Below, piece by piece: positions 26,815-36,470 of a DNA stretch of 52,922 nt (positions are counted from its first letter, which is position 1; each line of letters opens with the position of its first letter). The translations under genes and the position numbers were made by a program. Source of the DNA: an uncultured Opitutia bacterium (GTDB lineage: Bacteria > Verrucomicrobiota > Verrucomicrobiia > Opitutales > UBA953); contig CAIOPO010000100.1 of the NCBI GenBank assembly GCA_903860195.1, positions 1-52,922 of the forward strand, in the 5' to 3' direction. Under the pieces are notes generated by a model. The model made no database searches, was not told the DNA's origin, and saw only the letters and a list, made by a program, of their open reading frames with translations.

Positions 26815-28082
26815 CCGACTTCCCCGAGTCCCTCCGCCGCCGCCTCGTCCGCCCCGCCGCCGTGCTCGGCGCCGGCATCAGCGGCGCCGCGGTCGTGGAG
26901 GCGCTCGCGGCCGGCGGCTTCGCTTCGGTGGTCTACGACGAGAAGGGGGAGAACCGTGACTTCGGGCCGGAGGAGGCCTCGCGCCATGACCTCCTCGTCT
27001 ACAGTCCCGGCTTCCCGCAGTCCCATCCTTGGCTGCTCGCGGCCCGCCGCGCGGGCCTGCCCTGCCTGTGCGAGCTGGATTTCGGCTCCCTGCTCTGGAC
27101 CGGGCCGGCCGTCGCCGTGACGGGCACCAACGGCAAGACGACGCTCACGGAATTCCTCTCCTTCGCTTTCAAGCGCGCCTCGCTCGACGCCGTGGCCTGC
27201 GGCAACGTCGGCCTCCCCCTCACCGCGCTCCATCGCACCGCCTCGAGCGGCTCCTTCCTCGCCGTCGTGGAAGTGAGCTCCTTCCAGTCCGAGGACCTGC
27301 GGCACTTCACTCCCGAGGCCGTGCTCTGGACCAACTTCGACGAGGACCATCTCGACCGGCACGGCGACCTCGAGACCTACTTCCGGGCCAAGTTCAAGCT
27401 CATCGAGCGCATGATGCCGGGCGGCATCCTGGTCGTCGGCGAGTCGGTCGCCGAGCACGCGCGGACCTTCGGGATCGAGCTGCCCGAGTCCGCGGTCGTG
27501 GCGAAGCGCGCGGACGCCGCCCCGACCGTGCCCGAGGGGTCGGCCTTCGACAGCTGGCCCCAGCTGGAGAACTGGGCGGTCGCGGCCGCCTACTGGCGCG
27601 CCCGCGGACTTCCCCTGCGCGTCCTCGAGGAATCCGCGCGCATCTTCCGTCTCGCCCCGCACCGTCTGCGCAAGGTGGCGGAGGCCGCGGGCGTCGAGTT
27701 CTGGAACGACTCCAAGGGCACCAATTTCCATGCGGTGCTCGCCGCGCTGGCCCAGTTCAGCGTGCCGGTGCGCTGGATCGGCGGCGGCAAGTGGAAGGGC
27801 GGGGACCTGGGCCGCTTCGCCGGCAAGGTCGCGCCGCTCATCGATTCCGCCTGGCTCATCGGCGAGACCGCCCCCGAACTGCACCGACAGTTCGCCGCGC
27901 TCGGCCGTCAGAGCCGGTGCTTCCCTTCGTTGCAGGACGCCGTCGTGGCCGCCGCCAAGGACGCGCCCGCGCCCTCGGTCATCCTGCTCAGCCCCGGCTT
28001 CTCGAGCTTCGACATGTTCCGCGGCTACGCGGAACGCGGCGTCGTCTTCGAGCGGGCCGCCGCCGCGCTCGCCCGCCGCTGA
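26811..28082 (+). CDS. murD: UDP-N-acetylmuramoylalanine--D-glutamate ligase
   Basis: AVTGTNGKTTLTEFLSF, EVSSFQSEDL, WTNFDEDHLDRHG, NDSKGTNFHAVLAAL. Confidence 0.95.
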   Translation: MTDFPESLRRRLVRPAAVLGAGISGAAVVEALAAGGFASVVYDEKGENRDFGPEEASRHDLLVYSPGFPQSHPWLLAARRAGLPCLCELDFGSLLWTGPAVAVTGTNGKTTLTEFLSFAFKRASLDAVACGNVGLPLTALHRTASSGSFLAVVEVSSFQSEDLRHFTPEAVLWTNFDEDHLDRHGDLETYFRAKFKLIERMMPGGILVVGESVAEHARTFGIELPESAVVAKRADAAPTVPEGSAFDSWPQLENWAVAAAYWRARGLPLRVLEESARIFRLAPHRLRKVAEAAGVEFWNDSKGTNFHAVLAALAQFSVPVRWIGGGKWKGGDLGRFAGKVAPLIDSAWLIGETAPELHRQFAALGRQSRCFPSLQDAVVAAAKDAPAPSVILLSPGFSSFDMFRGYAERGVVFERAAAALARR

Positions 28083-28125
28083 CTTTTCCAACCCACCCAC
28101 CGAACCCAGCCAAAACCACCCAGCC

Positions 28126-28758
28126 ATGAGACCCCTGATCACAGTATCCGCCGTCGTCATCCTGCACCTCTGCGTGCTCGCCGTCCTCGTCGGCGTCAAC
28201 GGATGCCGCAGCACCTCCGGACACGAGGTCGAGTCACCGGCCGACCTCGCCGCCTTCTCCGGCGGCCTCCGTCGCGCACCGCTCCCGACCAAGCCCGGCT
28301 CCGCGCCGGCCGCCTCGGCGGTCGTCGTCCCGCCCGCGCCCGCCCCGGCCGTGCCGAACCTCCCGACGCCTCCGCCCGCCCCGGTCGTGAGCGACGTCAA
28401 GGTCGCCCCCGGCGAGACCATCACCGTCCTCAAGGGCGAAGGCATGTTCGCCGTCGCGCGCCGTCAGGGCATCCCCGTGCAGGAGCTCGCCGCCGCCAAC
28501 GGACTGCCGATCAACGCCCAGCTCCGCGAAGGCCAGCGCATCAAGATCCCGTCGGGCGTGAAGCCGGCTTCTGCACCCGCGCCGAAGTCCGCACCCAAGT
28601 CGGCTCCGAAGGCCGCTCCCAAGGCCGCTCCCGCCGCGCCGACGCCGCAGTTCGAACCCCTCCAGCTGCGGCCCCTCGGCGCTCCGGCCGCGGCCAAGCC
28701 CGCCCCGGCGGCCGAACCTGCTCCCGCTCCGGCCCCGGCCCCGAAGGCCGCCAACTGA
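28126..28758 (+). CDS. LysM-domain (lipo)protein embedded in the dcw cluster
   Basis: TM/lipobox-like N-terminus (AVLVGVNGC), LysM-like ITVLKGEGMFAVARRQGIPVQELAAANGLPINAQLREGQRIKIPSG, Ala/Pro/Lys-rich tail. Confidence 0.82.
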   Translation: MRPLITVSAVVILHLCVLAVLVGVNGCRSTSGHEVESPADLAAFSGGLRRAPLPTKPGSAPAASAVVVPPAPAPAVPNLPTPPPAPVVSDVKVAPGETITVLKGEGMFAVARRQGIPVQELAAANGLPINAQLREGQRIKIPSGVKPASAPAPKSAPKSAPKAAPKAAPAAPTPQFEPLQLRPLGAPAAAKPAPAAEPAPAPAPAPKAAN

Positions 28759-28780
28759 TTCCTGAAGTCCCGCCGCCGCG

Positions 28781-29995
28781 ATGGTGATCAAGGTGAGGAG
28801 TGACGCCCCGGAGTCCCTGGCTGGGTACTCCGTCGGCATCCTCCTCATCGCCCTCGCGCTCGCGGCGTTCGGGCTGATGGTGCAGTACAGCGCGGGCATC
28901 TCGCTGTCATCGAGCAACCGGCTGGTGGCGTTCGAGCGTCAGCTCATGTACCTGCCCGCCGCCCTGCTCGCGGGGTGGCTCATCTACCGGATCGACCTCG
29001 ACGCCGTCCGCCGACACCGCGTCTGGATCTTCTCGGTCGCGATGGTCGCCCTCGTCGCCGCCCGCATCCCCGGCATCGGCGTCTCCGTCAACGGCTCCTG
29101 GCGCTGGATCGACCTCGGCTTCATCCGGCTGCAGGCCTCGGACCTGGGCAAGGTGGCGCTGGTGGTCATGCTCGCGCACTACCTGGCCGGCTCCCAGCGA
29201 CGCACGCTGAGGCCCGACTTCCCGCTCCTCAGGTTCAGTTCGCGCAGTCCTTATCTGATGACCGCCGCCGGCTGGGATGACCTCCGCGAGGGATATCTCT
29301 GGCCGGCCGGAGTCATCGTCTTCATCTGCGGCGGAATCGCCCTGGGTCCCGACCTGGGCACGATCCTGCTGTGCTGCGCCGTCGGCGGCACGATGATGCT
29401 CATGTCGGGAGCCCGCTGGCGCTACGTCATCCCGACCTTCCTCGTCGGAGCCGCGGTCTTCGCGGCGGTCGTCCTGAACTGGGAGAACCGCATGCGCCGC
29501 TTCCTCTCCTTCACCGATCCGTGGGGAAGACGCGGTGACGAGGCCTACCAGCTGTTCGAGGGGATGGTCGCCTTCGGCGTCGGCGGGCTCACCGGACAGG
29601 GGGCGGCGCAAGGGCTGCAGGGGCGCGCCTTCCTGCCGGAGGCCCACACCGACTTCGTCTTCTCCGTGATCGGGGAGGAATACGGGCTGTTCGCCACCGC
29701 GTCCGTGGCCACGGCCTATCTGGTCATCTTCCTGCTCGCCCACCGGGCGATGCGGCGTTCCACCGACCTGTACCGTTTCAACCTCTGCCTGGGGGCCACG
29801 CTCTTCCTCGTCATGCAGGCGCTCGTCAACATGGGCGTCGTGACCGGTCTCCTGCCGACCAAGGGGATTTCCCTGCCGTTCCTCAGCTACGGCGGCACCA
29901 ACCTCGTGGTCATGGCCTGCATGGTCGGCCTGACGCTCAACTGCCTGCGGGACGCGCAGGCGCCGGCGTTCGTGCCCGGGGAGGCCAGGGCATGA
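28781..29995 (+). CDS. ftsW: SEDS peptidoglycan polymerase FtsW
   Basis: Multi-TM; VSVNGSWRWIDLGFIRLQASDLGKVALV, LPEAHTDFVFSVIGEEYGL, LLPTKGISLPFLSYGGTNL. Confidence 0.95.
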   Translation: MVIKVRSDAPESLAGYSVGILLIALALAAFGLMVQYSAGISLSSSNRLVAFERQLMYLPAALLAGWLIYRIDLDAVRRHRVWIFSVAMVALVAARIPGIGVSVNGSWRWIDLGFIRLQASDLGKVALVVMLAHYLAGSQRRTLRPDFPLLRFSSRSPYLMTAAGWDDLREGYLWPAGVIVFICGGIALGPDLGTILLCCAVGGTMMLMSGARWRYVIPTFLVGAAVFAAVVLNWENRMRRFLSFTDPWGRRGDEAYQLFEGMVAFGVGGLTGQGAAQGLQGRAFLPEAHTDFVFSVIGEEYGLFATASVATAYLVIFLLAHRAMRRSTDLYRFNLCLGATLFLVMQALVNMGVVTGLLPTKGISLPFLSYGGTNLVVMACMVGLTLNCLRDAQAPAFVPGEARA

Positions 29996-31077
29996 GGCGC
30001 ATCCTGCTCGCCTGCGGCGGCACCGGCGGCCACCTGGCTCCGGGCATCGCGCTGGCGCAGAGGCTGACGGCGGAGGGCGACGCCTGCCTGCTCATCGTGA
30101 GCCGCAAGGCCGTCGACGCCAGGATGACCGCGAAGTACCCGTCGCTCCGTTTCGAGCCCGGCAGGGGCAGGGGCTTCGGCCCCGGTCTGCTCGGCAAGGC
30201 GCTGTTCTTCCCCTCTTTCCTGGGAGCGGTGTGGTCCTCCTGGCGCACCTTGCGTAGCTTCCGCGCGGACGCGGTGGTCTGCTTCGGCGGGTTCATGAGC
30301 CTCGGTCCGGCCGTGGCCGCCGCGCTCTCCGGCGTGCCCGTCATCGTCCACGAGGCCAATCGCAGGCCCGGCAAGGCCGTGCGGCTCATCGCACGCTTCG
30401 CCCGTGCGGTCCATCTCCCGCCCGGCGTGCGCATCCCGGGCGTGGCGGCGGAAAAGCAGTTCGATTCAGGTTTCCCGGTGCGGGAGGAGATCAGGGCGCT
30501 GCCTCGCGCGGAGTCACGTCGCGCGCTGGGCATGCCTGCGGAAGGACCGATGGTCCTGGTGCTCGGAGGCAGTCAGGGCGCCTCGGCGCTCACGCGCTGG
30601 GCCGGCTCCGCGATTCCCGAGCTCGCCGCCCGCGGCGCGCATCTGCTCTGCCTCACCGGACCCGCCGGGCGCGAAGGCGAGGAACGTCACGGAACGGTGA
30701 CCGCGCGGTTCCTGCCTTTCTGCGACCGCATGGCCGAGGCTTATTCGGCGGCCGATCTCGCGGTGTCCCGTGCCGGAGCGGGTTCGCTCGCCGAGCTCGC
30801 GGCCTGCCGCACTCCCTCGGTCCTCGTCCCCCTGCCAGGTTCGGCCGACGACCATCAGACGGCCAATGCGGCGCATCTCGCCGCCGCGGGCGGAGGCTTG
30901 CTCGTGCCCGAGGCCGAGATCGCGCGCCTCACGGCCGAGGTCGTCGGGTTGCTCTCCGATGCGCCGGGGCTGGACCGCATGCGCCGCTCACTGGAACCGG
31001 TGGCCGCCGCCAACCGCTGGGAGGATCTCTCCCGTCACGTCACCGCCTTCGCCGGGGAGGGCGTCGCCGTCCCATGA
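29992..31077 (+). CDS. murG: UDP-GlcNAc:lipid I GlcNAc transferase
   Basis: LACGGTGGHLAPGIALAQRL, VIVHEANRRPGKAVRLIARF, VLGGSQGASALTRW, VSRAGAGSLAELAACRTPSVLVPLPGSADDHQTANAAHL. Confidence 0.96.
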   Translation: MRRILLACGGTGGHLAPGIALAQRLTAEGDACLLIVSRKAVDARMTAKYPSLRFEPGRGRGFGPGLLGKALFFPSFLGAVWSSWRTLRSFRADAVVCFGGFMSLGPAVAAALSGVPVIVHEANRRPGKAVRLIARFARAVHLPPGVRIPGVAAEKQFDSGFPVREEIRALPRAESRRALGMPAEGPMVLVLGGSQGASALTRWAGSAIPELAARGAHLLCLTGPAGREGEERHGTVTARFLPFCDRMAEAYSAADLAVSRAGAGSLAELAACRTPSVLVPLPGSADDHQTANAAHLAAAGGGLLVPEAEIARLTAEVVGLLSDAPGLDRMRRSLEPVAAANRWEDLSRHVTAFAGEGVAVP

Positions 31078-33350
31078 GCGCCGGTTCCGTCTGGATGCTG
31101 GGTGCCTGCGGCATGGGCGTCGGGCCGCTGGCGATCTTCCTGCGCGGCGAGGGCTGGGAGGTTTCCGGCTGGGATGACTCCACCGGCAGCCCGATGGAGC
31201 TGCAGCTGGCCGACGCCGAGATCCCGCTGCTGCGCGACCCTTGGGCCGCCGGACGTTCGCCCGGACTCGTCGGCCGTTCGAGCGCCGTGAAGCCGGGTCA
31301 TCCCGCCCTCGCCTTGGCCGAGAGCAGGGGGGCGCGCGTGCTGCGACGCGGGGAGCTGCTCGCCGAGCGGGTCGCGGCCCGGCGTTTCGTCGCAGTCTGC
31401 GGCAGCCATGGCAAGACCACGACCTGCGGCATGATCGTGGCGGCGCTGACCGGCGCCGGCGCGGACTTCGGCTACGTGCTCGGCGGACTTTTCCGTGACC
31501 CCGCGATGCCGCCCGCGCGCGCCTCCGCCTCCTCGCCCTGGGTGGTGGCCGAAGTTGACGAAAGCGACGGCACCATCGGCGCCTTCTCGCCTGACGTCAC
31601 CGTGGCGGTGAACCTCGACTGGGACCATCCCGACTACTATCGCGACGAGGCGGATCTTGAGGCCGTCTTCCGGCGTCTCTTCGAGCGCACGCGCACCGCG
31701 GTGATCATCCCCGCGGGCAACGCGCGGCTCGAACGGCTCACGGCGGGACTCCGCGTGCCCGTGCTGCGCGTGGGCGCCGAGGGCGACTACCGCGTCCGGC
31801 CCGTCGCCGGCGACCATGCGACTTCCGTCCTGGAACTGGGCGGCGCCTTCCCCGCGACCCAGGTGACGGTGCCCGTCGCAGGCACCTTCAATCGTGCCAA
31901 CGCCGCGATGGCCCTGGCCGCGGCGCACGTCGTCACGGGTTCCGTGGCGGCCGATCCGCTGGGGCGCTGGCGCGGCATCCGGCGCCGTCAGGACGTCCTT
32001 TTCGAACGGCCCGGCCTGCGCGTGCTCGCCGATTACGCGCATCATCCCACGGAGATTGCGGCGCTGCTGCGCTGGCTGCGCGAGACGCATTCCGGACGCG
32101 TCATCGTCGTGTTCCAGCCCCACCGTCACACCCGCACGCGCCAGTACGCCGCCGAGTTCCGTCAGGCGCTGTCGGCCGCCGATCACGCGCTGGTGATGCC
32201 CGTCTACTCCGCCGGGGAGGCCGCGGTCGAGGGCGGCGGGTCGGAGTCGGTGGTGGCCGGATCGGCGCACCGGCTCATCGAGGACCGTCGCGCCTTGCCC
32301 GAGGCCCTTGACGCGCTCGTCGCGGGCCAGGAGGCCGTGGTGGCCTTCGTGGGCGCGGGTGACATCGAGCGCGACGCCGAGGCTTACGCGAAGCGTCAGC
32401 GCCGCGTCGGCGCCGCCGTGACGCCCGACCTCCCGGACCTCGTCGCGGGCCGGCTTTCCCCCGAGTGCGCGCTGCGCGCCAATGAGCCGCTGGCCCGTCG
32501 CACCACCCTCGGCCTCGGCGGCAACGCGCGCTGGTACGCCGAGCCCGCCACGGTCGACGACGTCGTCACGCTGCTGCGCGCCTGCGCGGAGCTCGACCTG
32601 CGCTGGTTCGTCGTCGGCCGCGGCAGCAACCTGCTGGTGCCGGACGACGGTTACGACGGACTGGTGCTCCATCTGGATTCCTCCCGCTGGGGCGAAGTCA
32701 CGCCGCTCGGCGAAGGCCGCCTGCGGGTCGGAGGCGGGGCGAGGCTCAAGGAGCTCTGCGGCGTCGCGGCCCGCGAGGGACTTGCCGGATTCGAATTCCT
32801 GGAGGGCATCCCCGGGACGCTCGGCGGCTCCCTGCGCATGAACGCCGGCGCCATGGGCGGCTGGATCTTCGACGTCGTCGAGTCGGTGGAGTGGCTTTCC
32901 CCGCAGGGCAGGGTGCGCGCCGCCCGTCGTGACTCCTTCGACGCGCTCTACCGCGACTGTCCGCAGCTTCACGGCTCCGTCGTGCTGTCGGCGGTCCTGC
33001 GCGCCGCGGGCCGCGACGAGCCGGCGGCCATCCGCGCCCGCATGGAGGACATGGCGCGCCGTCGTCGCGAGACGCAGCCGCGCGAATCCAGTGCGGGCTG
33101 CGTTTTCCGTAATCCCGATTCCGCCAAGGCGGGGATGCTCGTCGACCAGGCCGGTCTCAAGGGGCTGGCGTGCGGCGACGCGGAGGTCTCCGCCCTGCAC
33201 GCCAACTTCATCGTCAACCGCGGCACGGCCAGCGCCGCGCAGTTCGTCGAGGTGATGCGCCGCGTCCGGGCGGGGGTGAAGGAGAGCCGGGGCGTGGAGC
33301 TCCAGCCCGAGATCATCGCGCTCGGCCGCGAATGGAGGGACCTCCTGTGA
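31074..33350 (+). CDS. murC-murB: Fused UDP-N-acetylmuramate--alanine ligase / UDP-N-acetylenolpyruvoylglucosamine reductase
   Basis: MurC: VCGSHGKTTTCGMIVAAL, EVDESDGTIG, LADYAHHPTEIAALLRWL; MurB: RTTLGLGGNARWYAEP, GRGSNLLVPDDGYDGLVLHL, GIPGTLGGSLRMNAGAMGG, SAGCVFRNPD. Confidence 0.95.
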   Translation: MSAGSVWMLGACGMGVGPLAIFLRGEGWEVSGWDDSTGSPMELQLADAEIPLLRDPWAAGRSPGLVGRSSAVKPGHPALALAESRGARVLRRGELLAERVAARRFVAVCGSHGKTTTCGMIVAALTGAGADFGYVLGGLFRDPAMPPARASASSPWVVAEVDESDGTIGAFSPDVTVAVNLDWDHPDYYRDEADLEAVFRRLFERTRTAVIIPAGNARLERLTAGLRVPVLRVGAEGDYRVRPVAGDHATSVLELGGAFPATQVTVPVAGTFNRANAAMALAAAHVVTGSVAADPLGRWRGIRRRQDVLFERPGLRVLADYAHHPTEIAALLRWLRETHSGRVIVVFQPHRHTRTRQYAAEFRQALSAADHALVMPVYSAGEAAVEGGGSESVVAGSAHRLIEDRRALPEALDALVAGQEAVVAFVGAGDIERDAEAYAKRQRRVGAAVTPDLPDLVAGRLSPECALRANEPLARRTTLGLGGNARWYAEPATVDDVVTLLRACAELDLRWFVVGRGSNLLVPDDGYDGLVLHLDSSRWGEVTPLGEGRLRVGGGARLKELCGVAAREGLAGFEFLEGIPGTLGGSLRMNAGAMGGWIFDVVESVEWLSPQGRVRAARRDSFDALYRDCPQLHGSVVLSAVLRAAGRDEPAAIRARMEDMARRRRETQPRESSAGCVFRNPDSAKAGMLVDQAGLKGLACGDAEVSALHANFIVNRGTASAAQFVEVMRRVRAGVKESRGVELQPEIIALGREWRDLL

Positions 33351-34267
33351 GCGCCGTCCCCGAAATCGTGGTCCTCTCCGGCGGATCCTCCTCCGAGCGC
33401 GAAGTCTCGCTGAGGTCAGGGCGCTCCGTGGCGGCGGCGCTGCCGGAAGCGCGTCTCGTGGAGCTGCCGGGGGACGACCTTCCCGGGTGGCTGGACGGCT
33501 CCCGTCACGTCGTGCTGCCGGTCACGCACGGAGGGTGGGGGGAGGACGGCCGCATGCAGGCCCGGCTCGAGTCCCGCGGGATCGAGTTCGCCGGCTGCGG
33601 CTCGGAGGCGAGCGCTCTCTGCATGGACAAGGTGCGCACCAAGGCGGTCATGCGTCAGGCCGGAGTGCCCGCGGCGCCCGAGACCGGTTTCGACGCGTCC
33701 GCGCCTCCCGCCGCGGAACGGCTGATCGCCCTCCTGGGGGAGTCCCTGGTCATCAAGCCCTCCGATCAGGGAAGCAGCGTCGGACTGCTGATGCCCCGGG
33801 GCAGGGCGGAGGTGGCGTCCGCCCTGGCCTCCCTCAAGTCCGGCCGATGGATGGCCGAGCCGCGGCTCGTCGGTCGGGAACTGTCGATCGGCGTGCTGGA
33901 CGGCGAGCCGCTCGGGCTGGTGGAGATCGTGCCGCTTTCGGGCGTTTACGACTTCACGACCAAATACACCAAGGGGGCTTCGGAGTACCGTTATCCCGCC
34001 GAGGTCCCTCCCGCCGTGGGCGCCGCCGCCGCGGAGGCCGCCGCCCGGCTCTTCCGGGCCTGCGGCTGCAGGGATTTCGCCCGCGCCGACCTCATCCTTG
34101 AGTCCGACGGCCGTTTCCACTTCCTTGAGATCAACACCCTGCCCGGCATGACCGAGACCAGCCTCCTTCCCAAGAGCGCCTCGTGCAAGGGCGTCGACTA
34201 TCCGGGGCTCGTCAGGCGCATGGTCGCGCCCGCGCTCAGCAGGTTCCACCGGAGGGCCGCGCGCTGA
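33347..34267 (+). CDS. ddl: D-alanine--D-alanine ligase
   Basis: GTG start at 33347 (GTGA overlap with the murCB stop); VLSGGSSSEREVSLRSG, KPSDQGSSVG, FLEINTLPGMTETSLLPKSA. Confidence 0.94.
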   Translation: MSAVPEIVVLSGGSSSEREVSLRSGRSVAAALPEARLVELPGDDLPGWLDGSRHVVLPVTHGGWGEDGRMQARLESRGIEFAGCGSEASALCMDKVRTKAVMRQAGVPAAPETGFDASAPPAAERLIALLGESLVIKPSDQGSSVGLLMPRGRAEVASALASLKSGRWMAEPRLVGRELSIGVLDGEPLGLVEIVPLSGVYDFTTKYTKGASEYRYPAEVPPAVGAAAAEAAARLFRACGCRDFARADLILESDGRFHFLEINTLPGMTETSLLPKSASCKGVDYPGLVRRMVAPALSRFHRRAAR

Positions 34268-34268
34268 C

Positions 34269-35237
34269 ATGGGCCTCTTCGACCGGATCTTCGGACGACG
34301 TCGTGATTCTTATCTCGGCCCCACGGACCGTGACTGGCGCAACCTCGTCCCGCAGGAGGTCAACCGCGTGCCGGCCGACGAGGTCGGCCGCCGTCGCGCC
34401 GTCCGGTCCCGGCTGCCCGCCGTTTTCGGCGCGGTGCTGTTCGCCCTGATGGGCTATCTTCTCTGGGTCGCGCTGGAGGACTCCACGCCCACCGGCAGGG
34501 TCGCGCTCCGTTACAAGACCGACGGATTCCTGCCCGAGTCCTTCCTCCGCCAGGTCGTCGGCTCCTCGCCCGACGGCGCGGCGCGCGACGTGCGCGCCAT
34601 CAAGGCCGACCTCGAGTCGGACAACCAGGTCATGTCCGCCGACGTCCGTCGGCGCGCGGACGGCAGTCTCGACGTCTCCGTCCGGGAGCGCGTGGCCGTG
34701 GCCCGCGTCGCGCTCGCCGAGGGCGGCCCGATCGTCGTCCGGCTCGTCAGCCCCGACGGCCGCACTTTCGCCGGACTGGGCTACCCCGAGGCGACCGTCA
34801 GGGCGCTGCCGGAGATCCGTGACTTCCGCATGACCGGAGAAGGCGACCGTCTGTCCGTCGAAGGCCTCGAGGTCGTGGGACCGTTCCTGCTGACGGCGCG
34901 GCAGGACCACGAGCGCCATTACCGCCAGTGGGCCTCCGTCTCCCTGCGCGACTGCTTCGGGGCCCAGGACGACGCCCCGGGTTCCAACCTCAACGTCACC
35001 GTGCGCGCGGCCTCCCAGCCTTCGGACCGGCCGGCCCTGGTGGGCATCGTCTTCTCGACGGCCAACTGGAGGCAGGAGCTCGCGATGCTGCCCCGGATCG
35101 ACGTCGACGCGCTGCTCCGCCGCCCCGGCGTCACCTCGCAGTCCTACGTCCTCAAGCTTTCCATCCGCAACCGCACTTACAATCCTCCCGTGCCCGAACC
35201 GCGCCTGGTGCCCGTCACCGCCTCCGTCATCCGATGA
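34269..35237 (+). CDS. ftsQ: FtsQ-like division protein
   Basis: Cytoplasmic N-terminus, single TM (LPAVFGAVLFALMGYLLWVAL), position between ddl and ftsA; weak sequence motifs. Confidence 0.65.
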   Translation: MGLFDRIFGRRRDSYLGPTDRDWRNLVPQEVNRVPADEVGRRRAVRSRLPAVFGAVLFALMGYLLWVALEDSTPTGRVALRYKTDGFLPESFLRQVVGSSPDGAARDVRAIKADLESDNQVMSADVRRRADGSLDVSVRERVAVARVALAEGGPIVVRLVSPDGRTFAGLGYPEATVRALPEIRDFRMTGEGDRLSVEGLEVVGPFLLTARQDHERHYRQWASVSLRDCFGAQDDAPGSNLNVTVRAASQPSDRPALVGIVFSTANWRQELAMLPRIDVDALLRRPGVTSQSYVLKLSIRNRTYNPPVPEPRLVPVTASVIR

Positions 35238-36469
35238 CTCCCAAGCCGCTCCCCTCGCTCATCGCCGTCATCGACATCGGCACCTCGAAGACCGCGAGCC
35301 TCGTCGGACAGATGATCGGCGGCCAGGCGCGCATGCTCAGCTTCAGCGAGCGTCGCACCGAGGGCGTGGTGAAGGGCGTCGTCACCGACCTCGAGAAGCT
35401 GCACGCCTGCGTCCACGAGGTGGTGCATGACGTCGAGCGGGGCTCCGGCCGCGGCGTCTCCGAGGTCTACCTCTCGCTCGGCGGACCGGCCGCCGAAGGC
35501 GAGCGCGTGAAGGGCCTCGTCATGGTGCCCGCCCGCGACGGCCGGGTCACGCTGAAGGACCTCCAGGACGCCGTGGCCTCCGCCCGACGCCAGGAGCCGC
35601 CGGCGGGACGGACCACCATCCTCTACATGCGCCAGCCCACCATGCTGGACGGGAAGCCCGTCGCCAGCCCCGTGGGCATGACCGGCAAGCGCCTGGAGGT
35701 CAGCTTCTGGCGCGTCACGATGGAGGAGGCGCTCGTGCGCCTGCGCGTCGGCATGGTCAACGGCATGAGCATCCGCGTGCGGGACTTCATCCTCGCCTCC
35801 CATGCGGCGGCCTGCGCGGTCGCGCAGGACGCGGACAAGCACGGCGGGGTGCTGGTGGTCGACATGGGCGCCGGCACGACCGACTGGATCCTCTATTTCA
35901 AGGACCACATCCTCTGCGCCGGCTCGCTGCCCGTCGGCGGGGAGCATCTCACCAACGACCTCAGCGTGGCCCTGCGGGTCAGCCGTGAGACCGCGGAGGA
36001 CCTGAAGTGCAGGTTCGGTTCGGCCGTGCACCGTGAGGCCGACGTCAACCAGACCATCTGGAAGGACGGCGACCGCGGGCTCGGGGACCAGCAGTTCAAC
36101 CGCGGCACCATCACCCGGGTGCTCTCCCTGCGCTATCAGGAGACGCTCGACCTCGTCCGCAAGGACGCGCTGCGTCAGCTCGAGGGGATCTTCCCGGGTC
36201 ATGCCGTGCGGCTGGACCAGCACATGCTGCCCTCGGGCGTCATCCTCACGGGCGGTTCCGCCAACCTCGCGGACGCCTGCGAGGCCGTGCAGCAGACGAT
36301 GGGGCTGACCGCGCGGGTGGGCATGCCCGTCTTCGACAACGATTCGCTGCGGAAGCCCGAGTATGCGGGCGTCGTGGGGCTCATGCGCGCCGCCATCACC
36401 GACGCCCCGCCCGCCGCCCGTCGTCCGCGCGGGCTCTGGGAGCAGCTCAAGGCGCTGTTCCGCCTCTAA
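35234..36469 (+). CDS. ftsA: Cell division protein FtsA
   Basis: IAVIDIGTSKTASLVGQ, VVDMGAGTTDWILY, LPSGVILTGGSANL, C-terminal amphipathic GLWEQLKALFRL. Confidence 0.93.
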   Translation: MTPKPLPSLIAVIDIGTSKTASLVGQMIGGQARMLSFSERRTEGVVKGVVTDLEKLHACVHEVVHDVERGSGRGVSEVYLSLGGPAAEGERVKGLVMVPARDGRVTLKDLQDAVASARRQEPPAGRTTILYMRQPTMLDGKPVASPVGMTGKRLEVSFWRVTMEEALVRLRVGMVNGMSIRVRDFILASHAAACAVAQDADKHGGVLVVDMGAGTTDWILYFKDHILCAGSLPVGGEHLTNDLSVALRVSRETAEDLKCRFGSAVHREADVNQTIWKDGDRGLGDQQFNRGTITRVLSLRYQETLDLVRKDALRQLEGIFPGHAVRLDQHMLPSGVILTGGSANLADACEAVQQTMGLTARVGMPVFDNDSLRKPEYAGVVGLMRAAITDAPPAARRPRGLWEQLKALFRL

Positions 36470-36470
36470 G

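Noticed and set aside
28561-28757. Repetitive DNA in the LysM gene
   Set aside because: It is simply the Ala/Pro/Lys-rich codons of the C-terminal tail, not a mobile or CRISPR-type repeat.
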